This document shows, piece by piece, positions 7,721-16,202 of a stretch of DNA of 64,000 bases. A program made the position numbers and the translations under genes. The DNA comes from Clostridiales bacterium. GTDB lineage: Bacteria; Bacillota; Clostridia; Christensenellales; CAG-138. The DNA is taken from assembly GCA_004554165.1 (NCBI GenBank), contig SFNQ01000022.1:1-64000 (forward strand), in the 5' to 3' direction. The stretch's first letter is position 1. Each line of letters begins with the position of its first letter. The notes under the pieces are model-generated. The model searched no databases and was not told the DNA's origin. It saw only the letters and a list, made by a program, of their open reading frames with translations.

Positions 7721-8995
7721 ATGGAGAAAGTCAACAAAAAGGCAAGCCAGCCAATGGCGCTGGAAAACGGAGACCTGTCGGAAAACTTTTCTACCGTTCA
7801 GAAGGTATTCCTCGGTCTGCAAAACACGCTTGGCATGTGCGGCGTCATTCTGGTGCCTATCCTTTGCGGGCTGGACGTATCCGTTACGCTGTTCTGCGCG
7901 GGCATTGGAACGCTCATCTATCAGTTCATCGACAAGCGTATGGTACCCGCCTTCCTTGGCGGTTCCTTCGCCATCATCGCGCCGGTTTCCGCGGTTATTG
8001 CGGAGCTGGGCCTTCCCTATGCGCAAATCGGCATTGTGTCCATGGCCGTGTTCTACTTCCTGTTCGCGCTGCTGCTCAAGCTGGTGGGCAAGGAAAGGAT
8101 CCATCATATTTTCCCGCCGATCATCGTCGGCCCCATCATCATGGTTCTGGGCCTGTCGCTGGCCGGCATCGGCGTCAGCGAGGCAACGCAGAGCTGGCCC
8201 GTTGCCATCATTACCTTCCTCATCGCCGTTGGCATCAACTGCTTTGCCAAGGGTCTGACCAAGGTTCTGACCATCGTAATCGCGCTTGTGGGCGGTTATC
8301 TGGTTGCCATCCCCTTCGGCCTTGTGGATTTCACGCCTGTGCTGGAGGCGCGCTGGTTTGGCCTGCCGAACTTCACGCTGCCCTCCTTCGCCGTCGGTAC
8401 GGACTGGTGGAAGGCCATCCTGCTCATCATGCCCGCTGCCATCGTTCCCTGCCTTGAGCACATCGGAGACGTTATGGCTGTTGGCACCACGGTGGGCAAG
8501 GACTTCACAAAGGAGCCCGGCCTTGCCCGCTCCGTCTTTGCCTGCGGCGTGTCCACCACCATTTCCGGCTTCCTCGGCGGCCCCTCGCTGACGATTCACA
8601 GCGAAAACACCGGCGTTCTGGCCGTCACCCGCCTGTACTCGCCCTTCATCGTCGCCTGCGGCGCGGCATGGATGGCCCTGCTCGCCTTCTGCCCGAAGTT
8701 CTCCGCGCTCTGCGGCACCATTCCGCAGGCCGTGCTCGGCGGCGTCGGTATTCTGCTCTACGGCATGGTCACCTCCGTAGGCATCCGCACACTTGTGGAG
8801 AACAGGGTGGACTTCTCCAAGTCCCGCAACCTTGCCATCGCAAGCGCAATCCTGATTCTGGGCATCGGCGGCGCAACGCTGACCTTTGGCAGCTTCTCGC
8901 TGAGCAGCATGGCCTTTGCGGCGATCTCCGGCATCATCCTGCACTTTGTCCTTCCGGGCCGCAAGAACGCGGCTGCTGAGAAGGTCGAAGCGTAA
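7721..8995 (+). CDS. uraA: Nucleobase:cation symporter-2 (uracil/xanthine permease)
   Basis: A 424-residue integral membrane transporter of the NCS2 (UraA/PbuX) family that imports a nucleobase with protons or sodium. It shows the signature GGPSLTIHSENTGVLAVTRL (family form GGxxxTTxSENxGVxxxTR), the EHIGD motif in helix 8 and about 12-14 hydrophobic segments. The first helix motif QNTLGM resembles the QHxxxM of UraA. It is the last gene of the amidase operon, 31 bases after the small protein, with a GAGAGGAG ribosome binding site. Uracil is the best guess; purines are possible. A 13-bp terminator follows. Confidence 0.88.
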   Translation: MEKVNKKASQPMALENGDLSENFSTVQKVFLGLQNTLGMCGVILVPILCGLDVSVTLFCAGIGTLIYQFIDKRMVPAFLGGSFAIIAPVSAVIAELGLPYAQIGIVSMAVFYFLFALLLKLVGKERIHHIFPPIIVGPIIMVLGLSLAGIGVSEATQSWPVAIITFLIAVGINCFAKGLTKVLTIVIALVGGYLVAIPFGLVDFTPVLEARWFGLPNFTLPSFAVGTDWWKAILLIMPAAIVPCLEHIGDVMAVGTTVGKDFTKEPGLARSVFACGVSTTISGFLGGPSLTIHSENTGVLAVTRLYSPFIVACGAAWMALLAFCPKFSALCGTIPQAVLGGVGILLYGMVTSVGIRTLVENRVDFSKSRNLAIASAILILGIGGATLTFGSFSLSSMAFAAISGIILHFVLPGRKNAAAEKVEA

Positions 8996-9026
8996 TCAAC
9001 TACCTCCCCCATCCCCCCTGGCAGGA

Positions 9027-9062
9027 GCAGCCCCGCGCCATTTGGCGCGGGGCTGCCTGTTT
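9027..9062. terminator. Strong terminator between permease and tcdA
   Basis: A perfect 13-bp stem, GCAGCCCCGCGCC with GGCGCGGGGCTGC around ATTT, is followed by CTGTTT on the + strand. It lies between convergent genes ending at 8995 and 9080. Confidence 0.7.
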
Positions 9063-9079
9063 CCCTTGTCGGGGCTGCT

Positions 9080-9811
9080 CTATGCTTGTCCGCGTCCCTG
9101 TGCCAGCGCCCGCACAACCTCGCCCGCCAGAATGAGCCCTGCAACGGCGGGGACAAAGGCCGTACTGCCGGGAACCGGGCGGCGCGGCGCGTCCCCGTCG
9201 CCGGGCGTATTCCCCCGCCGGGGCGTCAGGGCGGGCTCCCGGGAATACACCACCCGGAGGTGGGTAACACCCCGCTTGCCAAGTTCGCGGCGCATGACCC
9301 GCGCCAGCGGGCAGACGGAGGTTTCATAGAGATCCGCAACCTCGAAGGCCGAGGCGTCCAGCTTGTTGCCCGCACCCATGCTGCTGATGACGGGTACGCC
9401 CGCAGCCTGCGCCTGCAGGACGAGCTGTATCTTGCTGCTGACGGTATCGATGGCATCCACCACATAGTCATACTGCGAAAAATCGAACTCCTCCGCCGTT
9501 TCCGGGGTATAAAAGGTGCGGTATACGCGCACGATGGCCCCGGGATGGATGCTGAGGATGCGCGCCTTTGCCGCATCCACCTTGTACTGCCCCAGCGTCT
9601 CGTGCGTGGCGATGATCTGCCGGTTGAGGTTTGAGAGGCATACGCGGTCGCTGTCAATCAGGTCCAGCGCGCCGACGCCGCTGCGCGCAAGCGCCTCCAC
9701 AGCATGGCCGCCCACGCCGCCCACGCCGAACACGGCCACGCGCGCCCGCGCCAGCCGCTCCATCCCCTCCTGTCCCAGCAGCAGCTCCGTCCGTTCAAAC
9801 TGGTGTTCCAT
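9080..9811 (-). CDS. tcdA: tRNA threonylcarbamoyladenosine dehydratase
   Basis: A 243-residue E1-like (ThiF/MoeB-fold) enzyme that converts t6A to cyclic t6A at tRNA position 37 with ATP. The ATP-binding loop GVGGVGGHAVEALARSG lies at about 30-46, followed by LIDSDRVCLSNLNRQ and a central VVDAIDTVSSK segment. The TcdA-typical GAGNKLD and the C-terminal VPAVAGLILAGEVVR helix are also present. ATG 9811 has an AGGAGAGGA ribosome binding site; the open frame upstream is low-complexity. It is transcribed alone toward the permease terminator. Confidence 0.88.
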   Translation of the reverse strand: MEHQFERTELLLGQEGMERLARARVAVFGVGGVGGHAVEALARSGVGALDLIDSDRVCLSNLNRQIIATHETLGQYKVDAAKARILSIHPGAIVRVYRTFYTPETAEEFDFSQYDYVVDAIDTVSSKIQLVLQAQAAGVPVISSMGAGNKLDASAFEVADLYETSVCPLARVMRRELGKRGVTHLRVVYSREPALTPRRGNTPGDGDAPRRPVPGSTAFVPAVAGLILAGEVVRALAQGRGQA

Positions 9812-10127
9812 GGGCGTCCTCTCCTTTTCCGCAATGCGCAGCGCTTCCCGCGCGCAGCCGGCGCTTGGCCGCCCACGCTGCGTCCTGCCGCACCAGTATA
9901 CCACTCTCCCGGCCCTCCTGCCAAGGCGCTCCGCCCTGCCGCCTCCCGGAGCGCCCTGTGTCCGCCGCAGCGCACGTCCGTACAGCGGCGCCCCCGCCGG
10001 GCGCATCCCCCAGACAGCGGATTGCGCGCGCCGCGCAATCCCGGCAGGGGAGCCCGCGCCGCCTTGTTTCGGAGCAGGCAGGGTCTGACCGCCTCACAAG
10101 CCCTTTCCTGCCTCCTTTGCCGCCGCT
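9812..10127. other. Intergenic stretch upstream of tcdA
   Basis: GC-rich, with open frames on both strands but no start or family signature that supports a gene. No clear tcdA promoter is visible. Confidence 0.4.
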
Positions 10128-10220
10128 TCCCGGTCGGTAAACCCTGCAACGCACGATACCCTCCGGGTTTTTCTCCGTCCTGACGCACTTGTCGTCAGAG
10201 CCGGATGGAACATCAGGGGC
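10128..10220. repeat. Dispersed intergenic repeat, copy 1
   Basis: About 93 bases closely matching 20290-20386, with the same orientation relative to the + strand. The best conserved block runs from CTGCAACG through CCCTCCGGGTTTT to TGACGCACTTGTCGTCAGAG and CCGGATGGAACAT. It ends inside the terminator hairpin at 10212. Neither copy encodes a recognisable protein. Confidence 0.75.
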
Positions 10221-10245
10221 GGACGCATCTGCGTCCGCCCCTGAT
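10212..10245 (-). terminator. Hairpin after the dehydrogenase gene
   Basis: A perfect 15-bp stem, ATCAGGGGCGGACGC with GCGTCCGCCCCTGAT around ATCT, 22 bases past the stop of the leftward gene. There is no clear U-tract. Confidence 0.6.
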
Positions 10246-10267
10246 CCGCTACCGTTCGGTTCCGCCC

Positions 10268-11353
10268 CTACCTGCTCTTGACATAGCAGTGGATGGGCTT
10301 GACCATGTACTGGTTGTCCGGGAAATGATTGGTGGTTACATAGCCGGGCGCCGCGTCGATGAGCTGCGGAATCCGGTTGACAATGGTGCCGCAGGTCAGC
10401 TCCACCGTGGCGGGACGGTTCACGATCACGGTGGTATCCGGCTCGCCATAGATGGTCCACTCGTTCTTGTCGAACTCGTCGGGCGCATATACCTTACCGA
10501 TGCACTCGGTTTCGAGGGTAATGCCCTCCGCCGTCTCGGTGGTGACGATGGCAGACATGCCCGTGGCGTCGCCCGCCCTGATGGTCATGCCCAGGGTGTC
10601 GGAGTGCAAATCCTCGGAATGGGTGTGCGGCACGCACTTTTGCACCTGGGAGACGATGGTCAGGCCCAGCTTTTCGCAGAGCCAGCCGTTCTGGTTCCAC
10701 ATGTAGGAGGGGACGTATTCGCCGCTCTCCACAATCTTCCGTATCTCGTCGGAGGACAGGCTGTTGCAGGTGCCGATCTTCTCCTCGAACTCCGCCAGGG
10801 TCATGCCTGCGCCGTGGCCCTCGGCCAGCGCAATGCCGTAGTCCTCCACGTTATAGCTGCTGGAGCCCTTGATTTTTTTGATGCTGGCCATGGAGCCCGC
10901 AAGGTTTGTCACCATGGTGCCCCAGTACAGATCGGGATAGCCGCTGCCGCAGAGCGTGCAGCCGCCCGCCTTGGCCAGCCTGTCCAGCTTTTCGGTCAGC
11001 GCCGGAGAAGAGTTCCAGGGATACAGCGCCTCCTCGCAGGTGGCGATGGCGTTGACGCCGTTTGCCGCGCAGACGGTATAGGCCTCCTCAAGCTCCGCCA
11101 CAGTGCTGCGCGTTGCGATAATGCACACATCCGGCCTGGTCGCCTTGAGCACCGCGTCCGCCTCGGCCGCAGGGCGGATCGTTACGCCGACCTTCCCGCC
11201 GCAGCGGATGATCTCGGAAACGTCCTTGCCGATTACGGCGGGGTTCACGTCGAAGGCAGCCACCAGCTCTCCGCCCTTTTCCATGACATAGCGCATCAGA
11301 TACGCGCTCATCTTTCCGCAGCCATACTGCGCAATCCTGACCTTGCGATCCAT
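10268..11353 (-). CDS. NAD(P)-dependent dehydrogenase, dihydrodipicolinate-reductase fold (diaminopentanoate dehydrogenase-like)
   Basis: A 361-residue oxidoreductase. The N-terminal Rossmann motif VRIAQYGCGKMSAYL matches the DapB/2,4-diaminopentanoate dehydrogenase group. The arrangement AIATCEEALYPW (about 105) followed by GCTLCGSGYPDLYWGTMV, then a long alpha/beta C-terminal domain, is like the clostridial enzyme of ornithine fermentation. The substrate is uncertain, since no ornithine-fermentation partners (Ord, OrtAB, OraSE) lie nearby. I use ATG 11353, which is eight bases from GGAGG; ATG 11359 is too close. It is probably monocistronic. Confidence 0.7.
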   Translation of the reverse strand: MDRKVRIAQYGCGKMSAYLMRYVMEKGGELVAAFDVNPAVIGKDVSEIIRCGGKVGVTIRPAAEADAVLKATRPDVCIIATRSTVAELEEAYTVCAANGVNAIATCEEALYPWNSSPALTEKLDRLAKAGGCTLCGSGYPDLYWGTMVTNLAGSMASIKKIKGSSSYNVEDYGIALAEGHGAGMTLAEFEEKIGTCNSLSSDEIRKIVESGEYVPSYMWNQNGWLCEKLGLTIVSQVQKCVPHTHSEDLHSDTLGMTIRAGDATGMSAIVTTETAEGITLETECIGKVYAPDEFDKNEWTIYGEPDTTVIVNRPATVELTCGTIVNRIPQLIDAAPGYVTTNHFPDNQYMVKPIHCYVKSR

Positions 11354-11433
11354 ACCCATTGACCTCCATGTTCAAAATAATGTACGGAGCAGTCTCCGCC
11401 ACTTTCAGTATAAAGCCTGCCGCAGGAGCAATG

Positions 11434-12304
11434 TCAAGGGCGGTTTTTGGCGGAATTTTCCTGCGCTTCCCCGCCGGTGACGGGCACCTGTATCTTGTAG
11501 AACATCCGCCGCTTATGAAACTCCAGCGCTGGAAAGTTCATCACAACCTCGCAGACATAGTCCCCTGCAATGCGGCAGCCCCGGCGACCGGCCTCGCGGA
11601 GCAGCCTTTTTGCGTTCTCCGCCTCGGCATAAAAATCATCCGAGCAGATGCACAGGTACATCCCCGAGGGCAGCGTTTCCACGCCTGCGGACATCTCCGG
11701 CTCGTCCACGAACAGAAACACCTCGTTGGAGTACAGCTCGCCCCCTTTCAAAGTACTCCGCCCGCACGATGGTGCCGATGTTGGAAAAATAGGACAGCGG
11801 AATGTCATTTGCCACAAGGTGCCCCTTGAGCTGCCGCAGCATGTACTCATAGCCTGCGCCATCCTGCTCAAAAAAATTCTCCCGGCAGGCATAGCTGTAG
11901 ATATGCCGCGGGCCGATAAACTCGAAAAAGGGCGCGCCATCCTTTGGCAGAGACTCATATTTTTGAAAGTTTTCCAGGTTTCGCGCCACTGCCGCCCGTG
12001 CGTGCCGCAGGTGGAGCATCTCCGCCTCAATGGCGCGCTGCTGGGTGATCAGGAGCGCGCGGATTTCCTCCGGGTTCTCGCCGTCCAGCAGCGCCGCAAT
12101 CTGCCGCAGCGTCATCCCCGCAGTCTTGAGCAGCTGGATCATATCCAGCCTGGCGGACTGGCCGATATGATAGTAGCGGTATCCCGTAACGGGATCGGTC
12201 ATGGCGGGCGTCAGCAGGCCGTTGCGGTCGTACAGCCGCAGGGTCTGCTCGGAGATGTGGTTCAGCTGCGCCATCTGGCCGATGGTGAGTTTTTGCAGAT
12301 CCAT
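11434..12304 (-). pseudogene. MerR-family regulator with effector-binding domain, frameshifted
   Basis: Reading leftward from ATG 12304, the product begins with a MerR winged helix (LTIGQMAQLNHISEQTLRLY, then GYRYYHIGQ), a coiled-coil dimer helix and the start of a BmrR/GyrI-like effector domain. After IVRAEYFERG the frame is lost at a run of five G (minus strand, about 11746-11750). The protein continues in another frame as GELYSNEVFLFVDEPEMS through to a stop at 11434. Removing one G restores a single frame of 289 codons with a normal BmrR-like layout. This is either a real inactivation or a homopolymer sequencing error. The neighbouring dehydrogenase or capsule-sugar operon could be its target, but nothing shows it. 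Confidence 0.8.
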
Positions 12305-12698
12305 AAACCTTGCCCCATGTATAGACTTTTTCCCCTGATAATCCCATGATTCCGATGCATCGGAAAGCCCGTCCCTGCCCGCTTCCTTCCCGGAAAACCC
12401 ATGTGCTGCAAGCTGTTTTCCGGGGACCCTTCCTCCAGCGGCCGGGCAGGGGCTGCCGCGCAGACGGGCGCAGGCGCGTTTTTCGGGCGCTCCCTCAAAA
12501 AGCATGGGCAGACGGACGGTTCTCCTCCGCTTTTCTGCGCCTGCCGGTCTGTGGCCAAAGGGCGGGGCTTTGCGCTCCCCCCCTGTGCAGCAGTCACGCC
12601 GCAGCCTCCGGTCCCCGCTCCCCCAGCCGTCCGGCACCGGGAATGGAGCCCGTGCCCCGCAAGGCCCCGGCCCACCGCAGTCCGCAGGGCGTCCGGGC
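12305..12698. other. Intergenic stretch between the MerR gene and the kinase operon
   Basis: A perfect 16-base palindrome, TTCCGATGCATCGGAA (12350-12365), lies 46 bases upstream of the MerR start and may be a regulator site. A TATACA (minus strand, near 12318) could be its -10. The rest is GC-rich sequence without a supported gene. Confidence 0.4.
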
Positions 12699-13793
12699 TC
12701 AGGCGCGGCGGTACTTTGCCGCGCAGGCGTGGACGATTTCCTCCATCTCCGCCATGTGCAGGCGCATGTCCTTGGCCAGCGCAATCTGGCAGCGCGCCCG
12801 CACAAGGTTATGCTCCGGGTAATCGGTTTTAAAGTATGGATCGCCCAGAAGGTAATCGTCCAGAAAGCGCGCCGCAAGCTCTGCGGCCAGGGAAAAGCAG
12901 CTCCCGGCCAGCAGATCGATCTCCCGCTCCGTAAGCGCGGCCGCCGTCTTTTTGAGAAACCCCTCGGAGAACGCGCGGAATACCGCCAGGTTCACCCCCG
13001 CCCGCTCCGTCTCCGGGCTGTCCTCCTCCACAAAGTTTGCCGCAGAGCGGATCGCGTCCCCAAAATCATGCCCCACAAGCCCGGGCATAACCGTATCCAG
13101 GTCGATCACCGCAATGGCTCTCCGCTCCCCGGGCGCAAAGAGGACGTTATTGATCTTGGTATCGTTGTGGGTCACGCGCAGGGGAAGCTGCCCTGCCTCG
13201 TACAGATCGGTAAGCGCGCAGGCCGCATCCTCCACGGACAGCAGCCAGTCCAGCTCCGCCTGCGCGCCCTCCGCCCGGCCGCAGGGATCGGCCGCAGCGT
13301 CGGCGGCGAGCTTCTCATAGCGCCTGCGCGTGTTGTGAAACTGCGGTATGGTCTCATACAGGTCCGCGGCGTCAAAATCGGAAAGCAGCATCTGGAACTC
13401 GCCGAACGCACCCCCCGCGTTTTCCACCAGGGCAAGGTCGTCGCAAACGGTATGGGTTTCGGAGGGAATGAAGTTGAACAGCCGCCAGAAGCCGTCCTCA
13501 TCGAACCAGTAGGTCCTGCGGTCCCGGGTGTGATAAAAATGCAGCGCGACGCCGCCGGGCTTTTTGCTGCGGATGTGCTCCGTCACACGGTCGATATTCT
13601 CCATGACCTGCACCGGGTTTTTGAACACATAGGTGTTGACCGCCTGCGCAATATAGCTTTTTCTCCCGCCGTCCGGCCGCAGAATATCCACCCGGTAGGT
13701 CCGGTTCACGTTCCCGGCCTTGAGCTCCTCATAGTCCAGCAGTTCCCCTTCGATGCAGAACGCCTTGCAGACCCGTTCCAGCTTCTCTCTCAT
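12699..13793 (-). CDS. Aminoglycoside-phosphotransferase-fold sugar kinase (N-acetylhexosamine 1-kinase-like)
   Basis: A 364-residue kinase of the APH/choline kinase fold. The catalytic loop THNDTKINNVLF and the metal-binding segment VIDLDTVMPGLVGHDFGDAIR closely follow N-acetylhexosamine 1-kinase (NahK), which phosphorylates GlcNAc/GalNAc at C1. Such an enzyme would feed hexosamine-1-phosphate toward UDP-GlcNAc, the substrate of the CapE-CapF-CapG genes just upstream in the operon (31-base gap). This link is an inference. ATG 13793 follows GGGGGAGG. Confidence 0.75.
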   Translation of the reverse strand: MREKLERVCKAFCIEGELLDYEELKAGNVNRTYRVDILRPDGGRKSYIAQAVNTYVFKNPVQVMENIDRVTEHIRSKKPGGVALHFYHTRDRRTYWFDEDGFWRLFNFIPSETHTVCDDLALVENAGGAFGEFQMLLSDFDAADLYETIPQFHNTRRRYEKLAADAAADPCGRAEGAQAELDWLLSVEDAACALTDLYEAGQLPLRVTHNDTKINNVLFAPGERRAIAVIDLDTVMPGLVGHDFGDAIRSAANFVEEDSPETERAGVNLAVFRAFSEGFLKKTAAALTEREIDLLAGSCFSLAAELAARFLDDYLLGDPYFKTDYPEHNLVRARCQIALAKDMRLHMAEMEEIVHACAAKYRRA

Positions 13794-13824
13794 TGGCCTC
13801 CCCCTCGCCGCGGTTTCCTCGTGC

Positions 13825-15000
13825 TCAATCCTTGCGCCAGACCATGCGGTTGACCACGCCCGTATAGCTCTGGATGATCTTGACCACCTTCGTGGAGACG
13901 TTCTCCTCCACATAGTCCGGCACGGGTATGCCAAAATCGCCGTTCCGGTTCATCTCCACCGCCGTTTTCACCGCCTGAAGCAGCGAAGCCGTATCGATGC
14001 CCGCAAGAACGAAGCAGGCCTTGTCCAGCGCCTCGGGCCGCTCGGTGGAGGTGCGGATACAGACCGCGGGGAAGGGGTGGCCGACGGAGGTGAAAAAGCT
14101 GCTCTCCTCGGGCAGGGTGCCGCTGTCCGACACCACGGCAAAGGCATTCATTTGCAGGCAGTTGTAGTCGTGGAAGCCCAGCGGCTCGTGCCGGATGACC
14201 CGGGCGTCCAGCGCAAAGCCGCTCTGCTCCAGACGCTTGCGGCTTCTGGGATGGCAGGAGTAGAGAACCGGCATATCGTAGGCCTCCGCCATACGGTTGA
14301 CCGCCGTAAACAGCGAGCGGAAGTTCTTCTCCGTATCGATGTTCTCCTCCCGGTGCGCGGAAAGCAGGATGTAGCCCCCCTTTGCAAGTCCCAGCCGGGC
14401 ATGGACGTCGCTGGCCTCGATCTTCTTCAGGTTTGCCCGCAGCACCTCCGCCATGGGGCTGCCGGTCACATAGGTGCGCTCTCTGGGCAGGCCGTTGTCC
14501 GCCAGATAGCGCCGCGCATGCTCGGAATAGCAGAGATTGACATCCGATATGATATCCACAATGCGGCGGTTGGTCTCCTCCGGCAGACATTCGTCCTTGC
14601 AGCGGTTGCCCGCCTCCATATGGAAGATGGGGATGTGCAGCCGCTTTGCGCCGATGACCGACAGGCAGGAATTGGTATCGCCCAGCACCAGCACGGCGTC
14701 CGGCCTGAGCGCCGCCATGAGATCGTAGGCCCTTGCGATGATGTTGCCCATGGTCTGTCCCAGCGTATCGCCCACCGCGTCCAGATAAATCTCCGGATCC
14801 TCCAGCCCCAGATCGCGGAAGAACACGCCGTTGAGATTATAATCGTAGTTCTGCCCGGTGTGCGCAAGGAGGGTGTCAAAGTACCTGCGGCACTTCCCGA
14901 TGACTGCGGACAGACGGATGATCTCCGGCCGCGTGCCGACGATGATGAGCAGCTTCAGCCTGCCGTCGTTGCGAAAGGACGCCGTATTGTTCGATTCCAT
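13825..15000 (-). CDS. capG: UDP-N-acetyl-L-talosamine 2-epimerase (UDP-L-FucNAc forming)
   Basis: A 391-residue WecB/CapG-type non-hydrolysing 2-epimerase. Landmarks include VGTRPEIIRLSAVI near the N-terminus, HTGQNYDYNLNGVFF, VLVLGDTNSCLS, FHMEAGNRCKDECLPEETNRR and LLSAHREENID. The DxNxxxVFF and NR(C)KD residues separate CapG-like enzymes from plain UDP-GlcNAc 2-epimerases. A GTG at 15009 overlaps the capF stop, but ATG 15000 has better spacing to AAGG. In the known pathway it makes UDP-L-FucNAc, a precursor of capsule or other surface glycans. Confidence 0.88.
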   Translation of the reverse strand: MESNNTASFRNDGRLKLLIIVGTRPEIIRLSAVIGKCRRYFDTLLAHTGQNYDYNLNGVFFRDLGLEDPEIYLDAVGDTLGQTMGNIIARAYDLMAALRPDAVLVLGDTNSCLSVIGAKRLHIPIFHMEAGNRCKDECLPEETNRRIVDIISDVNLCYSEHARRYLADNGLPRERTYVTGSPMAEVLRANLKKIEASDVHARLGLAKGGYILLSAHREENIDTEKNFRSLFTAVNRMAEAYDMPVLYSCHPRSRKRLEQSGFALDARVIRHEPLGFHDYNCLQMNAFAVVSDSGTLPEESSFFTSVGHPFPAVCIRTSTERPEALDKACFVLAGIDTASLLQAVKTAVEMNRNGDFGIPVPDYVEENVSTKVVKIIQSYTGVVNRMVWRKD

Positions 15001-15005
15001 TGCAT

Positions 15006-16202
15006 TCACACCTTTTCAAAGAATGTATCCGGGCGCTGCGGGTCAAAGGGCTCGTTGGCCCACATCACCGTGATCAGGTCCTCGGTTTTGCTGAGATTCT
15101 CGATGCTGTGCGTGTATCCCGGGAGCATGTGAACGGCCTCGATCCGCTCGCCGGACACAAAAAACTCCAGCACCTCGTCCGAGCCGATCCTCCGCTGCCG
15201 GATTCTGCCCCGGCCCGAGACCACGATGAACAGCTCCCACTTGCTGTTGTGCCAGTGCTCGCCCTTGACCACGCCGGGCTTTGCGATGTTGACGGAGACC
15301 TGGCCGCAGCTTTCCGTTTTCAAAAGCTCCGTAAAGCTGCCCCGCCCGTCCGCGTTCATTCGGAGCGGAAAGCGCGCCGCCTCCGCCGGCAGATAGGACA
15401 GATAGGCGGAATAGAGCTTTTTTTCAAAGGAGCCCGCCGGAATTTCCGGCAGCAGCAGCGTCCGGGGCTGGGCGTGGAAGCGCTGGAGCAGGTCGGCAAT
15501 CTGCCCGAGGGTCGCCCGGTGCGTCACGGGCGCGTAGCAGTAGCGGCCGGTTTCCGACGGCAGGGGCGAGAGTCCCTCGTAATCGCAGCGCTGCGGCCTG
15601 CCCTCCAGCGCGTCCAGCAGCGCCCCGATGAGATCATCGATGTACAGCAGCTCCAGCTCCGTGGTCCTGTCGTGAATGGTGAGCGGCAGGCCCCGGGCGA
15701 CGTTGTGGCAGAAGGTGGCCACCGCGCTGTTATAGTTCGGGCGGCACCACTTGCCAAAGAGGTTGGGAAAACGGTACACAAGAACCGTCGCGCCCGTCTC
15801 CTCCCCGTAAGCAAAGAACAGCTCCTCCCCCGCCAGCTTTGACCTGCCGTAGTCGGAATCCGCATAGCGTCCGGTCAGCGCCGCCTGGACAGAGCTGGCC
15901 AGCATCACCGGGCAGCGATTGCCCTGCGCCTTCAGCGTATGGAGCAGCGCGGAGGAAAAGCCAAAATTGCCCTCCATGAACTCCCGGGGCTCCTTCGGCC
16001 GGTTCACGCCCGCAAGGTGGAACACAAAGTCCGCCTTCCGGCAATACTCCGCAAGCAGCGCCGGGTCGGTATCAAGGTCGTATTCATAGATTTCGCCAAT
16101 GGCAATGGATCTCGTGCGGTCCCTGCCCTCCGCCAGATTGCGCAGATTGGAAACAAGGTTTTTGCCCACAAAGCCCTGTGCGCCGGTGACGAGAATGTTC
16201 AT
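15006..16202 (-). CDS. capF: Bifunctional 3-epimerase/4-reductase for UDP-L-FucNAc synthesis
   Basis: A 398-residue protein with an N-terminal SDR domain (MNILVTGAQGFVGKNLV; catalytic YGRSK near 136) and a C-terminal cupin domain (GVVKGEHWHNSKWELFIVVSG and the GYTHSIENL strand). This two-domain layout is characteristic of CapF. In that enzyme the cupin part epimerises the 4-keto sugar at C3 and the SDR part reduces C4 with NADPH. It overlaps capE by four bases (ATGA) and capG closely, so the three are coupled. Confidence 0.92.
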   Translation of the reverse strand: MNILVTGAQGFVGKNLVSNLRNLAEGRDRTRSIAIGEIYEYDLDTDPALLAEYCRKADFVFHLAGVNRPKEPREFMEGNFGFSSALLHTLKAQGNRCPVMLASSVQAALTGRYADSDYGRSKLAGEELFFAYGEETGATVLVYRFPNLFGKWCRPNYNSAVATFCHNVARGLPLTIHDRTTELELLYIDDLIGALLDALEGRPQRCDYEGLSPLPSETGRYCYAPVTHRATLGQIADLLQRFHAQPRTLLLPEIPAGSFEKKLYSAYLSYLPAEAARFPLRMNADGRGSFTELLKTESCGQVSVNIAKPGVVKGEHWHNSKWELFIVVSGRGRIRQRRIGSDEVLEFFVSGERIEAVHMLPGYTHSIENLSKTEDLITVMWANEPFDPQRPDTFFEKV

